A stretch of DNA of 64,000 nt from Snodgrassella alvi (GTDB lineage Bacteria > Pseudomonadota > Gammaproteobacteria > Burkholderiales > Neisseriaceae): contig NZ_MEIO01000027.1 in assembly GCF_002777745.1 (NCBI RefSeq), forward strand, positions 107,662 to 171,661, read 5' to 3'. The notes beneath the pieces are model-generated. The model was given only the letters and a program-made list of their open reading frames with translations. It had not been told where the DNA came from and ran no database searches. The position numbers and the translations under genes were made by a program. Below are positions 27,672 through 38,216 of the stretch, piece after piece. The first letter of the stretch is position 1, and the number at the start of each line of letters is the position of its first letter.

Positions 27672-29336
27672 TTATTTTTCGGTACGTAAGTCCTTACGCA
27701 AAATCTTCCCTACCGCAGATTTGGGTAACTCAGTGCAGAACTCAATATCTTTTGGTACTTTGTAGCCAGTCAGATTCTGGCGACAATAGGCAATAATCTG
27801 TTCACGTGTCAGATTCGGGTCGCGTTTTACCACAAATAATTTAATCGCCTCACCGCTTTTCTCATTGGGTACACCAATACAGGCTACTTCCAATACTTCG
27901 GGCATAGCGGCTACTATTTCTTCCACTTCATTCGGATAGACATTAAATCCTGATACCAGAATCATATCTTTCTTCCGATCAACCAGTCGCACAAAGCCTT
28001 TGGCATCAATTTCAGCCATATCGCCAGTAGCCACAAAACCACGACTATCCAGTACTTTGGCAGTTTCTTCCGGCCGGTTCCAGTAGCCCTTCATAACTTG
28101 CGGCCCCTGCACCCATAATTCACCTACTTCACCAATACCCAGCACCTTACCATTATCATCACGGATTTCTATATCCGTATTTGATACCGGCAAACCTGCC
28201 GTACCCGTGTATTCTGGATTGTTCAATGGATTGGCACATACGCCCGGACTGGCTTCAGTTAGACCATAAGCATCGATAATCGGTACACCGGTAATGGCTT
28301 TCCATTCCTGCGCTACCGCTTTCTGAGTTGCCATCCCGCCACCCAGAACCAGCTTCCACGATGAAAAATCAATATTTTTGAATTCTTCATTGTGGATCAA
28401 GGCATTAAACAGAGTATTGACCCCACTCATCACCGTTACCCGATTATTTTTCAATACTTTAACCAAAGCATTGATATCACGCGGATTGGTAATCAAAATA
28501 TTTTTGGAGCCAGCATTAGCAAAAATCATGATATTCACTGTAAGTGAAAAAATATGATACAGAGGTAATGGAGTTACCACCACTTCCTGCCCCGGCGTCA
28601 GGTTGGCTTTAATCCATTCTGATGCCTGTTGCATATTAGCCACAATATTGCCATGCGTCAGCATTGCCCCTTTAGAAATACCTGTCGTGCCACCGGTATA
28701 CTGCAATAAAGCCAAATCCTCCAGTGCCAGTGGTACCGGAGTAAAGCGCTGTTTTTTCCCCAATGCCAATGCTTGCAGAAAAGTAATTGACTGAGGAATA
28801 TGAAATGGCTTCACCATTTTTTTAACTTTGCGCAGCACGAAATTGACTATGGTGCCTTTCAGCCAGCCAAGCATATCACCCATACTGGCGACAATAACCT
28901 GTTTGATTGCTGTTTTCGCCAAAACATCAGCCACTGTATGCGCAAAATTTTCCAGCACAATAATGGTAGTAGCGCCCGAATCAATCAGTTGATGTTCCAG
29001 CTCGCGTGGTGTATACAGAGGATTGACATTTACCACCACGCCACCAGCCTGCAATACACCAAACACAGCAATCGGATATTGCAATACATTAGGCATCATA
29101 ATTGCCACCCGCTCACCTTTTTGCAGCTTCAGTACATTCTGCAAATAAGAAGTAAACTGATTCACATAAGTAGCAGTTTGCGTATAAGTAAGCGTTGTGC
29201 CCATATTGGAAAAGCTTGGCTGCGAGCTAAACTTCTTCACGCTGGTGTGCAGCACATCAATAATCGATGAATAAGCACGCACATCCACCTCTGCCCGCAC
29301 CCCTTCCTGATAACTTTGTAACCAGATTTTTTCCAT
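27672..29336 (-). CDS. fadD: FadD, long-chain fatty acid-CoA ligase
   Basis: Activates fatty acids to acyl-CoA through an acyl-adenylate at the inner membrane. It has 554 residues, close to E. coli FadD. The ANL-superfamily P-loop is LLQYTGGTTGISKGAMLTHG near residue 209. Further motifs are VVVTPLPLYHIFSLT, DAYGLTEASPGVCANP, the hinge/Asp motif GFVATGDMAEIDAKGFVRLV, DRKKDMILVSGFNVYPNEVE, and a C-terminal catalytic lysine in PKSAVGKILRKDLR. It stands alone between the desert and mnmA. With no beta-oxidation genes in the window, it could feed phospholipid synthesis or degradation. Confidence 0.93.
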   Translation of the reverse strand: MEKIWLQSYQEGVRAEVDVRAYSSIIDVLHTSVKKFSSQPSFSNMGTTLTYTQTATYVNQFTSYLQNVLKLQKGERVAIMMPNVLQYPIAVFGVLQAGGVVVNVNPLYTPRELEHQLIDSGATTIIVLENFAHTVADVLAKTAIKQVIVASMGDMLGWLKGTIVNFVLRKVKKMVKPFHIPQSITFLQALALGKKQRFTPVPLALEDLALLQYTGGTTGISKGAMLTHGNIVANMQQASEWIKANLTPGQEVVVTPLPLYHIFSLTVNIMIFANAGSKNILITNPRDINALVKVLKNNRVTVMSGVNTLFNALIHNEEFKNIDFSSWKLVLGGGMATQKAVAQEWKAITGVPIIDAYGLTEASPGVCANPLNNPEYTGTAGLPVSNTDIEIRDDNGKVLGIGEVGELWVQGPQVMKGYWNRPEETAKVLDSRGFVATGDMAEIDAKGFVRLVDRKKDMILVSGFNVYPNEVEEIVAAMPEVLEVACIGVPNEKSGEAIKLFVVKRDPNLTREQIIAYCRQNLTGYKVPKDIEFCTELPKSAVGKILRKDLRTEK

Positions 29337-29487
29337 TATCTTTTATCCTTTGCAACGATGCGGCTGATTTAAAGCGAAGTAAAGAAATTTCAGATGAAAC
29401 CAACTGCGAAGAAAACATCAAACCAGAACTTTGGCATCATTGCTAGCAAGATGACTGCCTGTATCCAGACAGTCTGTTGAAATCAAA

Positions 29488-30594
29488 CTAATTATTATAA
29501 ATACTGTGGCTATCGGTATCCTTGATGATACCACCACCCAGACAAATATCGCCAGCATATAGTACCGCAGACTGCCCGGGAGTCACTGCCCATTGCGGTG
29601 CATCAAACACCAGCTCGACGCAATCATCATCCAGATAACGCAAAGTAGCTTGTGCATCCGGCATCCGGTAGCGGGTTTTTACCCCGTAACGACCTTCGGC
29701 CGGACGCTCTGGAGTAGTAAAACTCAAATCATGCATAATCAGACTGTGGCTAAATAACAGCGGGTGATCGTGCCCCTGCACAACCAGAAGCTCATTACGC
29801 GGCAGGTTTTTACCAGCTACAAACCAAGGTTCACCATCACCGCCGATACCCAGGCCTTTACGCTGTCCCAGTGTGTAATACATCAGACCTTCATGTTCGC
29901 CCACCACCCTGCCTTCCGGTGTCTTCATCGCACCCGGATTGGTAGGCAGATAACGTTGTAAAAACTGTCTGAACGGCCGCTCACCAATGAAGCATATGCC
30001 TGTGCTGTCTTTTTTCTTTGCTGTCGGCAATTGTGCCTGTTCAGCCAGCAGGCGTACCTGAGATTTTTCCAGGTCACCCAGCGGAAACAGAGCACGTTGT
30101 AACTGATAGGGCTGTAGACGATACAAAAAATAGCTCTGGTCTTTATTCTGATCCAGCCCTTTAAGCAGGTAGTGCACACCATCACGCACATCCTTACGCG
30201 CATAATGTCCGGTAGCAATTAAATCAGCGCCACCGGCAAGAGCATGTTCAAGAAAGCACTTGAATTTAATTTCAGCATTACACAGCACGTCTGGATTAGG
30301 TGTACGCCCAGCCTTATATTCCTGCAAAAAATATGCAAAAACATTGTCTTTATACTGTCCGGCAAAATTAACAATATCGATATCCATACCAATCAGATCG
30401 GCCACTGCTACCGCATCAAGTGAATCCTGCTTGATGGAGCAATACTCGTCATCGTTATCGTCTTCCCAGTTTTGCATGAAAACACCGCGCACATCATAAC
30501 CGCCCTGTCTGAGCAGCCAAGCAGTAACCGATGAATCCACACCACCGGACATACCAACAACAATACGTTGCGATAAATTTGCTTTTGTATTCAT
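29488..30594 (-). CDS. mnmA: MnmA, tRNA-specific 2-thiouridylase
   Basis: Puts sulfur on U34 of the Lys, Glu and Gln tRNAs. It has 368 residues. The PP-loop is [17 protein letters not shown] near residue 12. The catalytic cysteine pair is seen in [15 protein letters not shown] and [29 protein letters not shown] sequence ([20 protein letters not shown]) marks the central domain, and the C-terminal beta domain covers the last ~90 residues. It is upstream of fadD on the same strand with 151 bases between. Confidence 0.95.
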   Translation of the reverse strand: MNTKANLSQRIVVGMSGGVDSSVTAWLLRQGGYDVRGVFMQNWEDDNDDEYCSIKQDSLDAVAVADLIGMDIDIVNFAGQYKDNVFAYFLQEYKAGRTPNPDVLCNAEIKFKCFLEHALAGGADLIATGHYARKDVRDGVHYLLKGLDQNKDQSYFLYRLQPYQLQRALFPLGDLEKSQVRLLAEQAQLPTAKKKDSTGICFIGERPFRQFLQRYLPTNPGAMKTPEGRVVGEHEGLMYYTLGQRKGLGIGGDGEPWFVAGKNLPRNELLVVQGHDHPLLFSHSLIMHDLSFTTPERPAEGRYGVKTRYRMPDAQATLRYLDDDCVELVFDAPQWAVTPGQSAVLYAGDICLGGGIIKDTDSHSIYNN

Positions 30595-30773
30595 TTAAAT
30601 CCATCCAAAACCGGCGCAGATTGTGCCATAGCCGGAACATAGCCACAACCTACCGGCATAACCAATCCTGCATCAAACTAACTTTCTGTTAGCATAAATG
30701 AACAATACTAAGCAATAACAAGTATATTGCTTACATATTAAAACATTTAGCAAACACCGCTAGAATAAACAAC

Positions 30774-30836
30774 ACAGGCTGCTGGCATTGCATTATCTGC
30801 CCATATGGGCAAACAATAACAACACCGGCAGCCTGT
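30774..30836 (-). terminator. Two-part hairpin after gltX
   Basis: Outer arms ACAGGCTGC and GCAGCCTGT enclose a perfect 14-base palindrome TGCCCATATGGGCA (30798-30811). It lies between the gltX stop and mnmA. There is no T-run, so termination is possible but not certain. Confidence 0.5.
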
Positions 30837-30853
30837 ACAAATGCAAATCAGAC

Positions 30854-32242
30854 TCAATTCTGGCGCAGACGGCGCAATACTTCATCACGTCCCAGTAACG
30901 CCAGTACCTGATCAATCGAAGGAGTTTTACCTGTGCCACATACAGCCAAACGCAAAGGCATACCCAATTTACCCATTTTAATGTTTTCTGCTTCACAAAA
31001 TGGCGCAAACAGCGCATGAATACTTTCCGCATCCCATTGCGTTAACTGCTCAAGTTCAGTAGCAAAGCGCTGCATACGCTCAGGAGCATCTGCATCCCAG
31101 TGTTTGGCTACTTCTTTCTCACCCGGAGTGGCTTTCGCATAAAAATATCTGCATTCTTCAGCCAATTGATTTAAATCCTGAGCACGCTCCTTAACCAGTG
31201 CCAATACATCGGCTAAAGCCGGTTGTTCGGTAGCCTCAATACCCAACAGTGCCAAACGTGGGCGCACCAGTTCTGCCAGACGGACATCATCGCTAGCCTT
31301 AATATGCTGCGCATTCAGCCACAACAGTTTCTCATGGTCAAACCGGCTGGCTGACGGGCTGACATCCTTTAAATCAAACCATTCAACAAATTGTGCCATC
31401 GTGAAGAATTCATCATCACCATGTCCCCAGCCCAGCCGAGCCAGATAATTCAGCAAGGCTTCCGGTAAAATACCTTGTTTATCATAATCAACCACACTCA
31501 CTGCATCTCGGCGCTTACTCATTTTCGCGCCTTTTTCATTCAGTATCATCGGTAAATGAGCATATTGCGGCAGTGTGGCTCCCATGGCACGCAGAATATT
31601 TATCTGTTTGGGAGTATTATTGACATGATCATCACCACGGATTACCTGTGTGATACCCATATCATAATCATCTACGACAACACAGAAATTATAAGTAGGC
31701 GTACCATCAGCACGTGCAATAATCAGATCATCCAAATCCTGATTAGCAATAGCGATATGTCCTTTAACCAAGTCATCCCACGCTGTTTCACCAGTTAGCG
31801 GCATTTTAAAACGCACCACCGGCTGCACACCATCAGGTATAGGCGGTAAGGTTTTACCCTCATCTGGACGCCAGCGGCGATCGTACCAGAAATGCTCGCC
31901 ACGTGCTTCAGCTTCCTGCCGCATCGCTTCCAGTTCTTCACGGCTGGTATAATCATAATAGGCATGGCCGGATGCCAGCAATTCACGCAGAACCTCCGCA
32001 TAGCGTTCAAAGCGCTGTGTCTGGTAAAACGGACCTTCATCATAGTTTAAACCTACCCAGTGCATACCATCCAGAATTGCCTGCACCGATTCGGCCGTAG
32101 AACGTTCCAGATCTGTGTCCTCAATGCGTAACACAAATTTACCCTGATGTTTACGCGCAAACGCCCATGAAAATAAAGCTGTGCGCACACCGCCAATATG
32201 CAGAAAACCGGTAGGACTAGGAGCAAAACGAGTACGTATCAT
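30854..32242 (-). CDS. gltX: GltX, glutamyl-tRNA synthetase
   Basis: Charges tRNA-Glu. It has 462 residues of the class I synthetase fold. The HIGH motif is seen in RTRFAPSPTGFLHIGGVRTA at the N-terminus and the KMSKS-type motif in NEKGAKMSKRRDAVSVVDY near residue 240. The all-helical C-terminal anticodon-binding region follows, ending LLGRDEVLRRLRQN. Two ATGs are in frame: 32242 starts MIRTRF like many homologues, while 32251 adds MVI; neither has a clear ribosome-binding site, so the start may be off by three codons. It lies 260 bases upstream of mnmA. Confidence 0.95.
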   Translation of the reverse strand: MIRTRFAPSPTGFLHIGGVRTALFSWAFARKHQGKFVLRIEDTDLERSTAESVQAILDGMHWVGLNYDEGPFYQTQRFERYAEVLRELLASGHAYYDYTSREELEAMRQEAEARGEHFWYDRRWRPDEGKTLPPIPDGVQPVVRFKMPLTGETAWDDLVKGHIAIANQDLDDLIIARADGTPTYNFCVVVDDYDMGITQVIRGDDHVNNTPKQINILRAMGATLPQYAHLPMILNEKGAKMSKRRDAVSVVDYDKQGILPEALLNYLARLGWGHGDDEFFTMAQFVEWFDLKDVSPSASRFDHEKLLWLNAQHIKASDDVRLAELVRPRLALLGIEATEQPALADVLALVKERAQDLNQLAEECRYFYAKATPGEKEVAKHWDADAPERMQRFATELEQLTQWDAESIHALFAPFCEAENIKMGKLGMPLRLAVCGTGKTPSIDQVLALLGRDEVLRRLRQN

Positions 32243-32356
32243 GATAACCATTCAGACACAGAAAAACCGCTATTGTACGCGCAAGCAGCGCTAAACAAAA
32301 CCCGTTCGTGCTATGCTTGCAACTGATACTTTCTACTGTCTGAAAGGCGGATATAC

Positions 32357-33358
32357 ATGACAACGCCGAAACATGTCGCTGTTTACTACACCGGCGGCAC
32401 CATAGGTATGCAGCAAACCCCTGCCGGACTGGCACCAGCAGCCAATCTTGCCAGTCTGGCTGCACCCATCTTTCAGGAATACAGTCATCAGCTTCAGTGT
32501 GACTGGTTTATCTGCGAACCATTAATCGACTCTTCGGCCATTACTCTGGACAACTGGCAGACGTGGCTCAATTGGATAGATAGTAAGGCTGCCGATTATG
32601 ATGGTCTGCTGATCCTGCATGGTACCGATACCATGGCTTACAGTGCCAATATCATTGCACTGGCACGGCCACAACTTAGTATTCCTGTCATTCTTACCGG
32701 CGCCATGCTGCCACTGGCTGCGGATAATAGTGATGCGCCACTGAATCTGCACACTGCGCTGGCTGCTTTCAGCCTGTCTGGTTTTACCCAGACAGCGATT
32801 GCCTTTAACGGCCAGCTCTGGCCAGCTATTGGCAGCAGTAAAATCAGTACGGAGCGAGCAGAGGCATTTGCCAACCCACAATTTGGCACACTGGCACAGT
32901 GGTCGGCAACAGATGGCTGGTTTAATACCAATTTGCCTGTCGGCACACCACCTGCTGCGCCTGTGCGCTATAGCATTAGCTCATCTGCCAGAATTCACTG
33001 TTTTACCCTTACTCCGGGTGCCAATCTCGACATGATTACTGCCAGCCTCACCCATAACCCGCCCGATGGCGTGGTTTTGCAAAGCTATGGCAATGGTAAT
33101 ACGCCAGCAGATGCCGGTTTTCTGGCTGCAATCAGGCACCTTGACCAGCAATCAATACCTGTTCTGAATATCAGTCAGGTTTTGCAAGGTTGTACCTCAG
33201 CGGTTTATGCGCAAGGGCATGAACTACGTACAGCCGGCATTATTAACGGCGGGAGATGTAATCTGGAAACTGCACTGGCCATCCTGACTCTGGCCGCAAG
33301 CAATCACTGGAACAAGGAACAGATTGAAAACTTACTGCATCAACAGCATCTGCTCTGA
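32357..33358 (+). CDS. ansA: Type I (cytoplasmic) L-asparaginase
   Basis: Hydrolyses asparagine to aspartate and ammonia. It has 333 residues, with no signal peptide. The two catalytic threonine motifs are YYTGGTIGMQQTPAG (residues 10-24) and LLILHGTDTMAYSANIIALA near residue 87. PVILTGAMLPLAADNSDA is also typical of asparaginases. The C-terminal domain has NPPDGVVLQSYGNGNTPADA and ends with a helix. AGGCGG lies ahead of the ATG. It is divergent from gltX. The lack of a signal peptide favours the cytoplasmic low-affinity enzyme over the periplasmic AnsB type. Confidence 0.9.
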   Translation: MTTPKHVAVYYTGGTIGMQQTPAGLAPAANLASLAAPIFQEYSHQLQCDWFICEPLIDSSAITLDNWQTWLNWIDSKAADYDGLLILHGTDTMAYSANIIALARPQLSIPVILTGAMLPLAADNSDAPLNLHTALAAFSLSGFTQTAIAFNGQLWPAIGSSKISTERAEAFANPQFGTLAQWSATDGWFNTNLPVGTPPAAPVRYSISSSARIHCFTLTPGANLDMITASLTHNPPDGVVLQSYGNGNTPADAGFLAAIRHLDQQSIPVLNISQVLQGCTSAVYAQGHELRTAGIINGGRCNLETALAILTLAASNHWNKEQIENLLHQQHLL

Positions 33359-33756
33359 ACCATTTTGTCAGCGCAGGATTATTCGTTTAATTTAACAATG
33401 TTTAATCCTGCACTCTTTAATCCAGATTAATAATTAAGCCAAAATCATAAATAACATACCATCAAGATTTAAAAGATTTGTCTGAATAAATAATCCCTAT
33501 TTAAAAGCATTTATAATAATCGACCTATTATCTCTCCGATCGTCGCTTACTTTTACCGTCATTCAAATGCTGGCTTCAAGCATACGCATATCAGATAAAT
33601 AATAAAAATTTAACGCCAGATATCAACCTAATTAACAGATTAACAATAATTTATCTTATTCATGCTTTAAGCATCAGCTTATTCAGGTAGAATTTTAGCT
33701 ATCCATCAGCATCAGGTGTGATATAACTCTTTATTTTCTGAATAGAAAAGTTAAAC
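33359..33756. other. Intergenic, AT-rich, no gene seen
   Basis: About 400 bases between the asparaginase gene and the Set-type transporter. No open frame, repeat or clear hairpin was seen. It presumably contains the transporter promoter. Confidence 0.4.
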
Positions 33757-34959
33757 GTGGAAGAGAAAACTGCTATAAAACAAAAGACTTATATTATTTT
33801 GGGTTCTTTTCTGGTAGCGGCATTTATCATTGGTATTGCCGGTGCCTTACAGGCGCCTACTCTCAGCCGCTATCTGACCGAGGATGTTAAGGTAAATCCC
33901 TATCAGGTAGGGCTGTTTTATTCAATCAATGCTATTGCCGGAATAGTAGTGAGCTTTTTGCTGGCACAATACTCGGATAATAAAGGTATACGACGCAATA
34001 TTATTTTATTCTGCTGCCTGATGGGCATTGGCAACTGTATTACATTTGCATTCTCGCGCCAATACCTGATATTGGTCACTGTCGGTATCTTTTTTTCCGC
34101 ACTCACTTCGGCAGCCATGCCACAGATTTTTGCCTCAGCACGCGAATATACCGATCAAACTGGCCGCAATGTTGTGGTATTCAATGGCATTTTACGGGCA
34201 CAGTTATCATTGGCGTGGGTAATCGGACCTCCCTTGTCATTTGCGCTGGCGGTAAATTATGGTTTTACCACCATGTATCTGAGTGCCGCAGCAATGTTCT
34301 TTGTAGCCTTGCTAATTGTTTTTCTGTTTTTTCCTGCCATCAGGCGTCCTGCGCCTGTGAGCAAACAGCAAGAGCAGAAAGAAAAGATTTTCAGTAATCG
34401 CAATGTACTTCTGCTTTTTATCGCCTCAATCAGCATGGGTACGGCCAATATGATATATATAATTGACATGCCTTTGTATATCGACAGCATCCTGCCCGAT
34501 TCACCCTCTTTACCCGGACATCTAATGGGTATTGCCGCAGCGATTGAAATTCCTGCCATGCTGGTGGCCAGTATGCAGGTGCCGCGTTTTGGTAATAAAA
34601 ATCTGATTTGCTTTGCTGTTATTTGCGGCATCATATTTTATATCGGCATGATTTTTACCCAGAACGAATTAATGCTGATAGCACTACAATTGTTCAATGG
34701 TCTTTTTATTGGCATCGTGGCCAGTATCGGTCTGATTTATTTTCAGGATTTACTGCCCGGGCGCCCTGGTGTTGCCTCTACGCTGTTTAATAACTGTATG
34801 TCTTGCAGTATTATTCTTGCCGGTATGCTACAGGGAGTAATTTCTGCCAATTTTGGCCATCATGTGATTTATGTGATTGCACTGGTAATGGTATCTGTTT
34901 CCTTTGTGTTTTGTCTGATTATCGACAAGCCTGTCCGCGTAAAGGTACAGAACAGCTAA
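33757..34959 (+). CDS. MFS sugar efflux transporter (SetA/SetB-like)
   Basis: 400 residues with 12 predicted membrane segments. LVAAFIIGIAGALQAPTLSR and the MFS loop 2-3 region LLAQYSDNKGIRRNIILFC match the Set family of sugar/drug efflux proteins, which export sugars and analogues such as IPTG in E. coli. The second half opens with NRNVLLLFIASISMGTANMI. The start is GTG with a weak upstream sequence (AAAAGTTAAAC). It is a single gene with no neighbour of related function. Export of sugar rather than import would fit a cell that does not catabolise saccharides, but that is speculation. Confidence 0.82.
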   Translation: MEEKTAIKQKTYIILGSFLVAAFIIGIAGALQAPTLSRYLTEDVKVNPYQVGLFYSINAIAGIVVSFLLAQYSDNKGIRRNIILFCCLMGIGNCITFAFSRQYLILVTVGIFFSALTSAAMPQIFASAREYTDQTGRNVVVFNGILRAQLSLAWVIGPPLSFALAVNYGFTTMYLSAAAMFFVALLIVFLFFPAIRRPAPVSKQQEQKEKIFSNRNVLLLFIASISMGTANMIYIIDMPLYIDSILPDSPSLPGHLMGIAAAIEIPAMLVASMQVPRFGNKNLICFAVICGIIFYIGMIFTQNELMLIALQLFNGLFIGIVASIGLIYFQDLLPGRPGVASTLFNNCMSCSIILAGMLQGVISANFGHHVIYVIALVMVSVSFVFCLIIDKPVRVKVQNS

Positions 34960-35396
34960 CCAAAGAAATTCTATCCTCATCTGAATTTTTAGCGTAACAG
35001 CATATCGGTTTGATATCTTTTCAGGCTAAACCGGCATGGTTTAGCCATATTCCTGACAAAGCCAGTTGCCCGATAGAATATCGGTACAAATAATCCTCTA
35101 TCTATAAGAATATCTGCATAAAATAAGCAATCATTAATACAAGTTGCCAATACTCATGGCATCAAAATCATTTAATCTTATTGATATGACATTTTTGCCT
35201 ATAATCTATGCTACAGTACTCTCTCTGGCCGGATTGACAGCATAAATTTAATCCCGTAACTTGCCAGAATAAGGCTGTTGCCCCTGCTTGACTGACTGAT
35301 TTCAGCCAGCTGATTATATTGTTACAACGCACATCATACCGATTGTATGCACACTATACCTGCTTATGCCGGTCTACATTTTTCTGGAGAGAAATT
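34960..35396. other. Intergenic upstream of gabT
   Basis: About 440 bases. A perfect 9-bp hairpin at 35024-35046 (GGCTAAACC and GGTTTAGCC, 5-base loop) lies 65 bases after the transporter stop and may end that transcript, though it has no T-run. The rest should hold the gab promoter; no operator is evident. Confidence 0.5.
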
Positions 35397-36671
35397 ATGA
35401 ATCAAACAAACAACGTCCGCCAACGTCAACTTGCTGCCGCCCCTCGTGGTGTCGGCTTTATGTGTGATTTTTACATTGACCATGCCAAAAATGCCGAGTT
35501 CTGGACTCCTGAAGGCAAGCGTTATATCGATTTTGCCGGCGGAATTGGCGTTCTGAACACCGGCCATCTACATCCTAAAGTGCAACAGGCAGTGGCTGCC
35601 CAGCTACAGAAATTTTCACATACCTGCTTTAATACCGTGCCGTATGAGCTGTATGCCAAAGTAGCAGAAAAAATCAATGCCCGCGCTCCCATTGCCGGTG
35701 ATAAACGCACCATGTTTGTGACCTCCGGAGCTGAAGCAGTTGAAAATGCCATTAAAATTGCACGCGCCTATACCAAAAGACGTGGTGTAATTGCATTTAA
35801 TGGTGCTTTTCACGGGCGAACCAATCTGACTATGGCCTTAACCGGTAAAATTGCCCCTTATAAAGTGGATTTCGGACCATTTCCGGCCGACATCGTGCAT
35901 GCTCCCTATCCCAACGCCTTACATGGCGTTAGTGTAGAAGATGCGCTACATGGTCTGCACAATATCTTCAAATGCCATCTGGCTGCCAGTGATGTTGCTG
36001 CAATCATTATCGAAGTGGTACAGGGTGAAGGCGGCTTTAATGTCACACCAAACGAATTCCTGCACGCCTTACGCCAGTTGGCTGATGAACATGGAATTGT
36101 ACTCATTTTTGATGAAATCCAGTCTGGCTTTGCCCGCTGCGGCAAACTGTTTGCCACCGAACTGACCGGCGTACAGCCAGATTTGATGACTATTGCCAAA
36201 TCTCTGGCCGGTGGTTTTCCCTTGTCTGGAGTAGTGGGCAAGGAGGCCATCATGAACGCCCCTGTAGTTGGTGGTCTCGGAGGTACTTATGCCGGCAGTC
36301 CACTGGGACTGGCTGCTGCCGATGCCGTTATCGATGTTATAGAAGAAGAACAATTATGTGAACGCGCCAATATTCTGGGTAACCGGCTAAAGGAACGCTT
36401 CAACCGCCTGAAACAATCCATTCCGGCTATTGCCGAAGTACGCGGTCCCGGTTCAATGGTTGCCATGGAACTAATCAAACCGGGTAGTACCGAACCAAAC
36501 CCTGAAATGACCAAAAAAGTACAGCAACTGGCACTAGAAAACGGCCTGATGATTCTGACCTGCGGCCAGTACTACAACGTGATTCGCTGCCTGTATCCGT
36601 TAACCATCGAAGACAACGTGTTTGATGAAGCACTGAATATTCTTGAAGCCGCCCTGTATCAAGCTCAATAA
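35397..36671 (+). CDS. gabT: GabT, 4-aminobutyrate aminotransferase
   Basis: Moves the amino group of GABA to 2-oxoglutarate, giving succinate semialdehyde and glutamate; PLP enzyme. It has 424 residues. IDFAGGIGVLNTGHLHPKV is near residue 46, FVTSGAEAVENAIKIARAYT near 105, GAFHGRTNLTMALTG follows, IIEVVQGEGGF is near 205, FDEIQSGFARCGKLFATE near 240, and the PLP lysine is Lys268 (TIAKSLAGGFPLSGVVG), the same number as in E. coli GabT. I chose the ATG at 35397 behind GGAGAG; the frame upstream to 35319 is not family-like. It is first in the gabT-gabD-gabP set. Confidence 0.93.
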   Translation: MNQTNNVRQRQLAAAPRGVGFMCDFYIDHAKNAEFWTPEGKRYIDFAGGIGVLNTGHLHPKVQQAVAAQLQKFSHTCFNTVPYELYAKVAEKINARAPIAGDKRTMFVTSGAEAVENAIKIARAYTKRRGVIAFNGAFHGRTNLTMALTGKIAPYKVDFGPFPADIVHAPYPNALHGVSVEDALHGLHNIFKCHLAASDVAAIIIEVVQGEGGFNVTPNEFLHALRQLADEHGIVLIFDEIQSGFARCGKLFATELTGVQPDLMTIAKSLAGGFPLSGVVGKEAIMNAPVVGGLGGTYAGSPLGLAAADAVIDVIEEEQLCERANILGNRLKERFNRLKQSIPAIAEVRGPGSMVAMELIKPGSTEPNPEMTKKVQQLALENGLMILTCGQYYNVIRCLYPLTIEDNVFDEALNILEAALYQAQ

Positions 36672-36685
36672 TATCCAGTGTCTGG

Positions 36686-36719
36686 AGGCTGCCAATACAA
36701 ACTGGTTTACTGGCAGCCT
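36686..36719 (+). other. Intercistronic hairpin between gabT and gabD
   Basis: Perfect 9-bp stem, AGGCTGCCA and TGGCAGCCT, with a 16-base loop, 14 bases after the gabT stop and 35 bases before gabD. No T-run follows, so it may tune gabT mRNA decay or give partial termination. Confidence 0.6.
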
Positions 36720-36753
36720 GTTGTGTCTGTTTCAGTTACTTTGGGAAAAACCT

Positions 36754-38211
36754 ATGCAATTGCATGATTCTGCACTATTAAAAACACAGTGCTATATAAA
36801 TGGTCAATGGCTGGACGCCGATAACGGCGCAGTTATTTCTGTGATTAATCCGGCTAATGGAGACAATCTGGCAGATGTGCCCCGAATGGGCGCAGCAGAA
36901 ACAGAACGTGCCGTAGCAGCAGCTCATCAGGCACTGAAACCATGGCAGGCTAAATCAGCCAAAGAACGCAGCAATCTGCTGCGCCGCTGGTTTGAACTGA
37001 TGATGCAACATCAGGAAGATCTGGGCATCATACTGACTTCAGAACAGGGGAAGCCACTGGCTGAAGCCAAAGGCGAAATTGCTTATGGTGCTTCCTATCT
37101 GGAATGGTATGCAGAAGAAGCCAAACGCATTTATGGTGACACCATTCCTGCTCCGGCAAACGACAAACGGATCATGGTATTAAAGCAGCCCATCGGCGTA
37201 TGTGCAGCGATTACCCCGTGGAACTTTCCAAACGCAATGATAACACGCAAAATTGCACCAGCTCTGGCAGCGGGCTGTACTTTTGTTATTCGCCCTGCTT
37301 CACAAACACCACTATCAGCACTGGCCATCGCCGAGCTGGCACAGCGCGCCGGTATTCCTGCAGGTGTGATAAATGTGATTACCGGCAGCTCAAGTGAAAT
37401 TGGCAAGGTATTAACCGAAGACGACCGGGTTAAAAAATTCAGCTTCACCGGTTCCACCGAAGTAGGTCGCAAACTGATTGCCCAATGCGCCAGCACCGTA
37501 AAAAAAATCTCCATGGAGCTGGGCGGTAATGCACCTTTCATTGTCTTTAATGATGCTGATATCGATGCAGCAGTTGAAGGTGCCATGATTTCCAAATTCC
37601 GTAATGCCGGTCAAACCTGTGTCTGCGCCAACCGCATATATGTACAAAGCGCAGTATACGACCAGTTTATTACCAAACTGGCACAGGCTATTGCCAAACT
37701 GAAAATCGGCAATGGGCTGGAACAAGGTGTAACTGTTGGCCCACTGATTGACGCAAGTGCAGTCAACAAAGTTCAGGAACACATTACTGATGCCGTTGGC
37801 AAAGGTGCAGAAATCGTTACCGGCGGGACAGCAGATCATCATGGTGAACTGTTCTTTCAGCCTACCTTACTGAAAAACGTTACTCAACAGATGAAAGTTG
37901 CCCGCGAAGAAACTTTCGGCCCGCTGGCACCGGTATTCCGCTTTGAAACCGAAGAAGAAGTAATTAACTGGGCAAATGATACCGAATTCGGATTGGCCAG
38001 CTATTTCTATAGCCGTGACATCGGCCGGATTGTGCGTGTCAGCGAAAATCTGGACTATGGCATGGTGGCCATCAATACCGGCCTGCTTTCAAATGAAGCA
38101 GCTCCGTTTGGCGGAGTTAAGCAATCTGGTCTTGGACGTGAAGGTTCCAAATACGGCATTGAAGATTACGTTGAAATCAAATATGTACTTCTTGCTGGCA
38201 TAGACCAGTAA
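36754..38211 (+). CDS. gabD: GabD, succinate-semialdehyde dehydrogenase (NADP+-type)
   Basis: Oxidises succinate semialdehyde to succinate for the TCA cycle. It has 485 residues of the ALDH superfamily. PWNFPNAMITRKIAPALAAG is near residue 155, the general-base Glu255 is in KKISMELGGNAPF, and the catalytic nucleophile Cys289 is in NAGQTCVCANRIYV. EETFGPLAPVF follows, and NEAAPFGGVKQSGLGREGSKY lies near the C-terminus. The double cysteine CVC resembles the SSADH signature. I chose the ATG at 36754, preceded by GGGA 8 bases away; the frame opens earlier at 36643, inside gabT. Confidence 0.93.
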   Translation: MQLHDSALLKTQCYINGQWLDADNGAVISVINPANGDNLADVPRMGAAETERAVAAAHQALKPWQAKSAKERSNLLRRWFELMMQHQEDLGIILTSEQGKPLAEAKGEIAYGASYLEWYAEEAKRIYGDTIPAPANDKRIMVLKQPIGVCAAITPWNFPNAMITRKIAPALAAGCTFVIRPASQTPLSALAIAELAQRAGIPAGVINVITGSSSEIGKVLTEDDRVKKFSFTGSTEVGRKLIAQCASTVKKISMELGGNAPFIVFNDADIDAAVEGAMISKFRNAGQTCVCANRIYVQSAVYDQFITKLAQAIAKLKIGNGLEQGVTVGPLIDASAVNKVQEHITDAVGKGAEIVTGGTADHHGELFFQPTLLKNVTQQMKVAREETFGPLAPVFRFETEEEVINWANDTEFGLASYFYSRDIGRIVRVSENLDYGMVAINTGLLSNEAAPFGGVKQSGLGREGSKYGIEDYVEIKYVLLAGIDQ

Positions 38212-38216
38212 ACCTA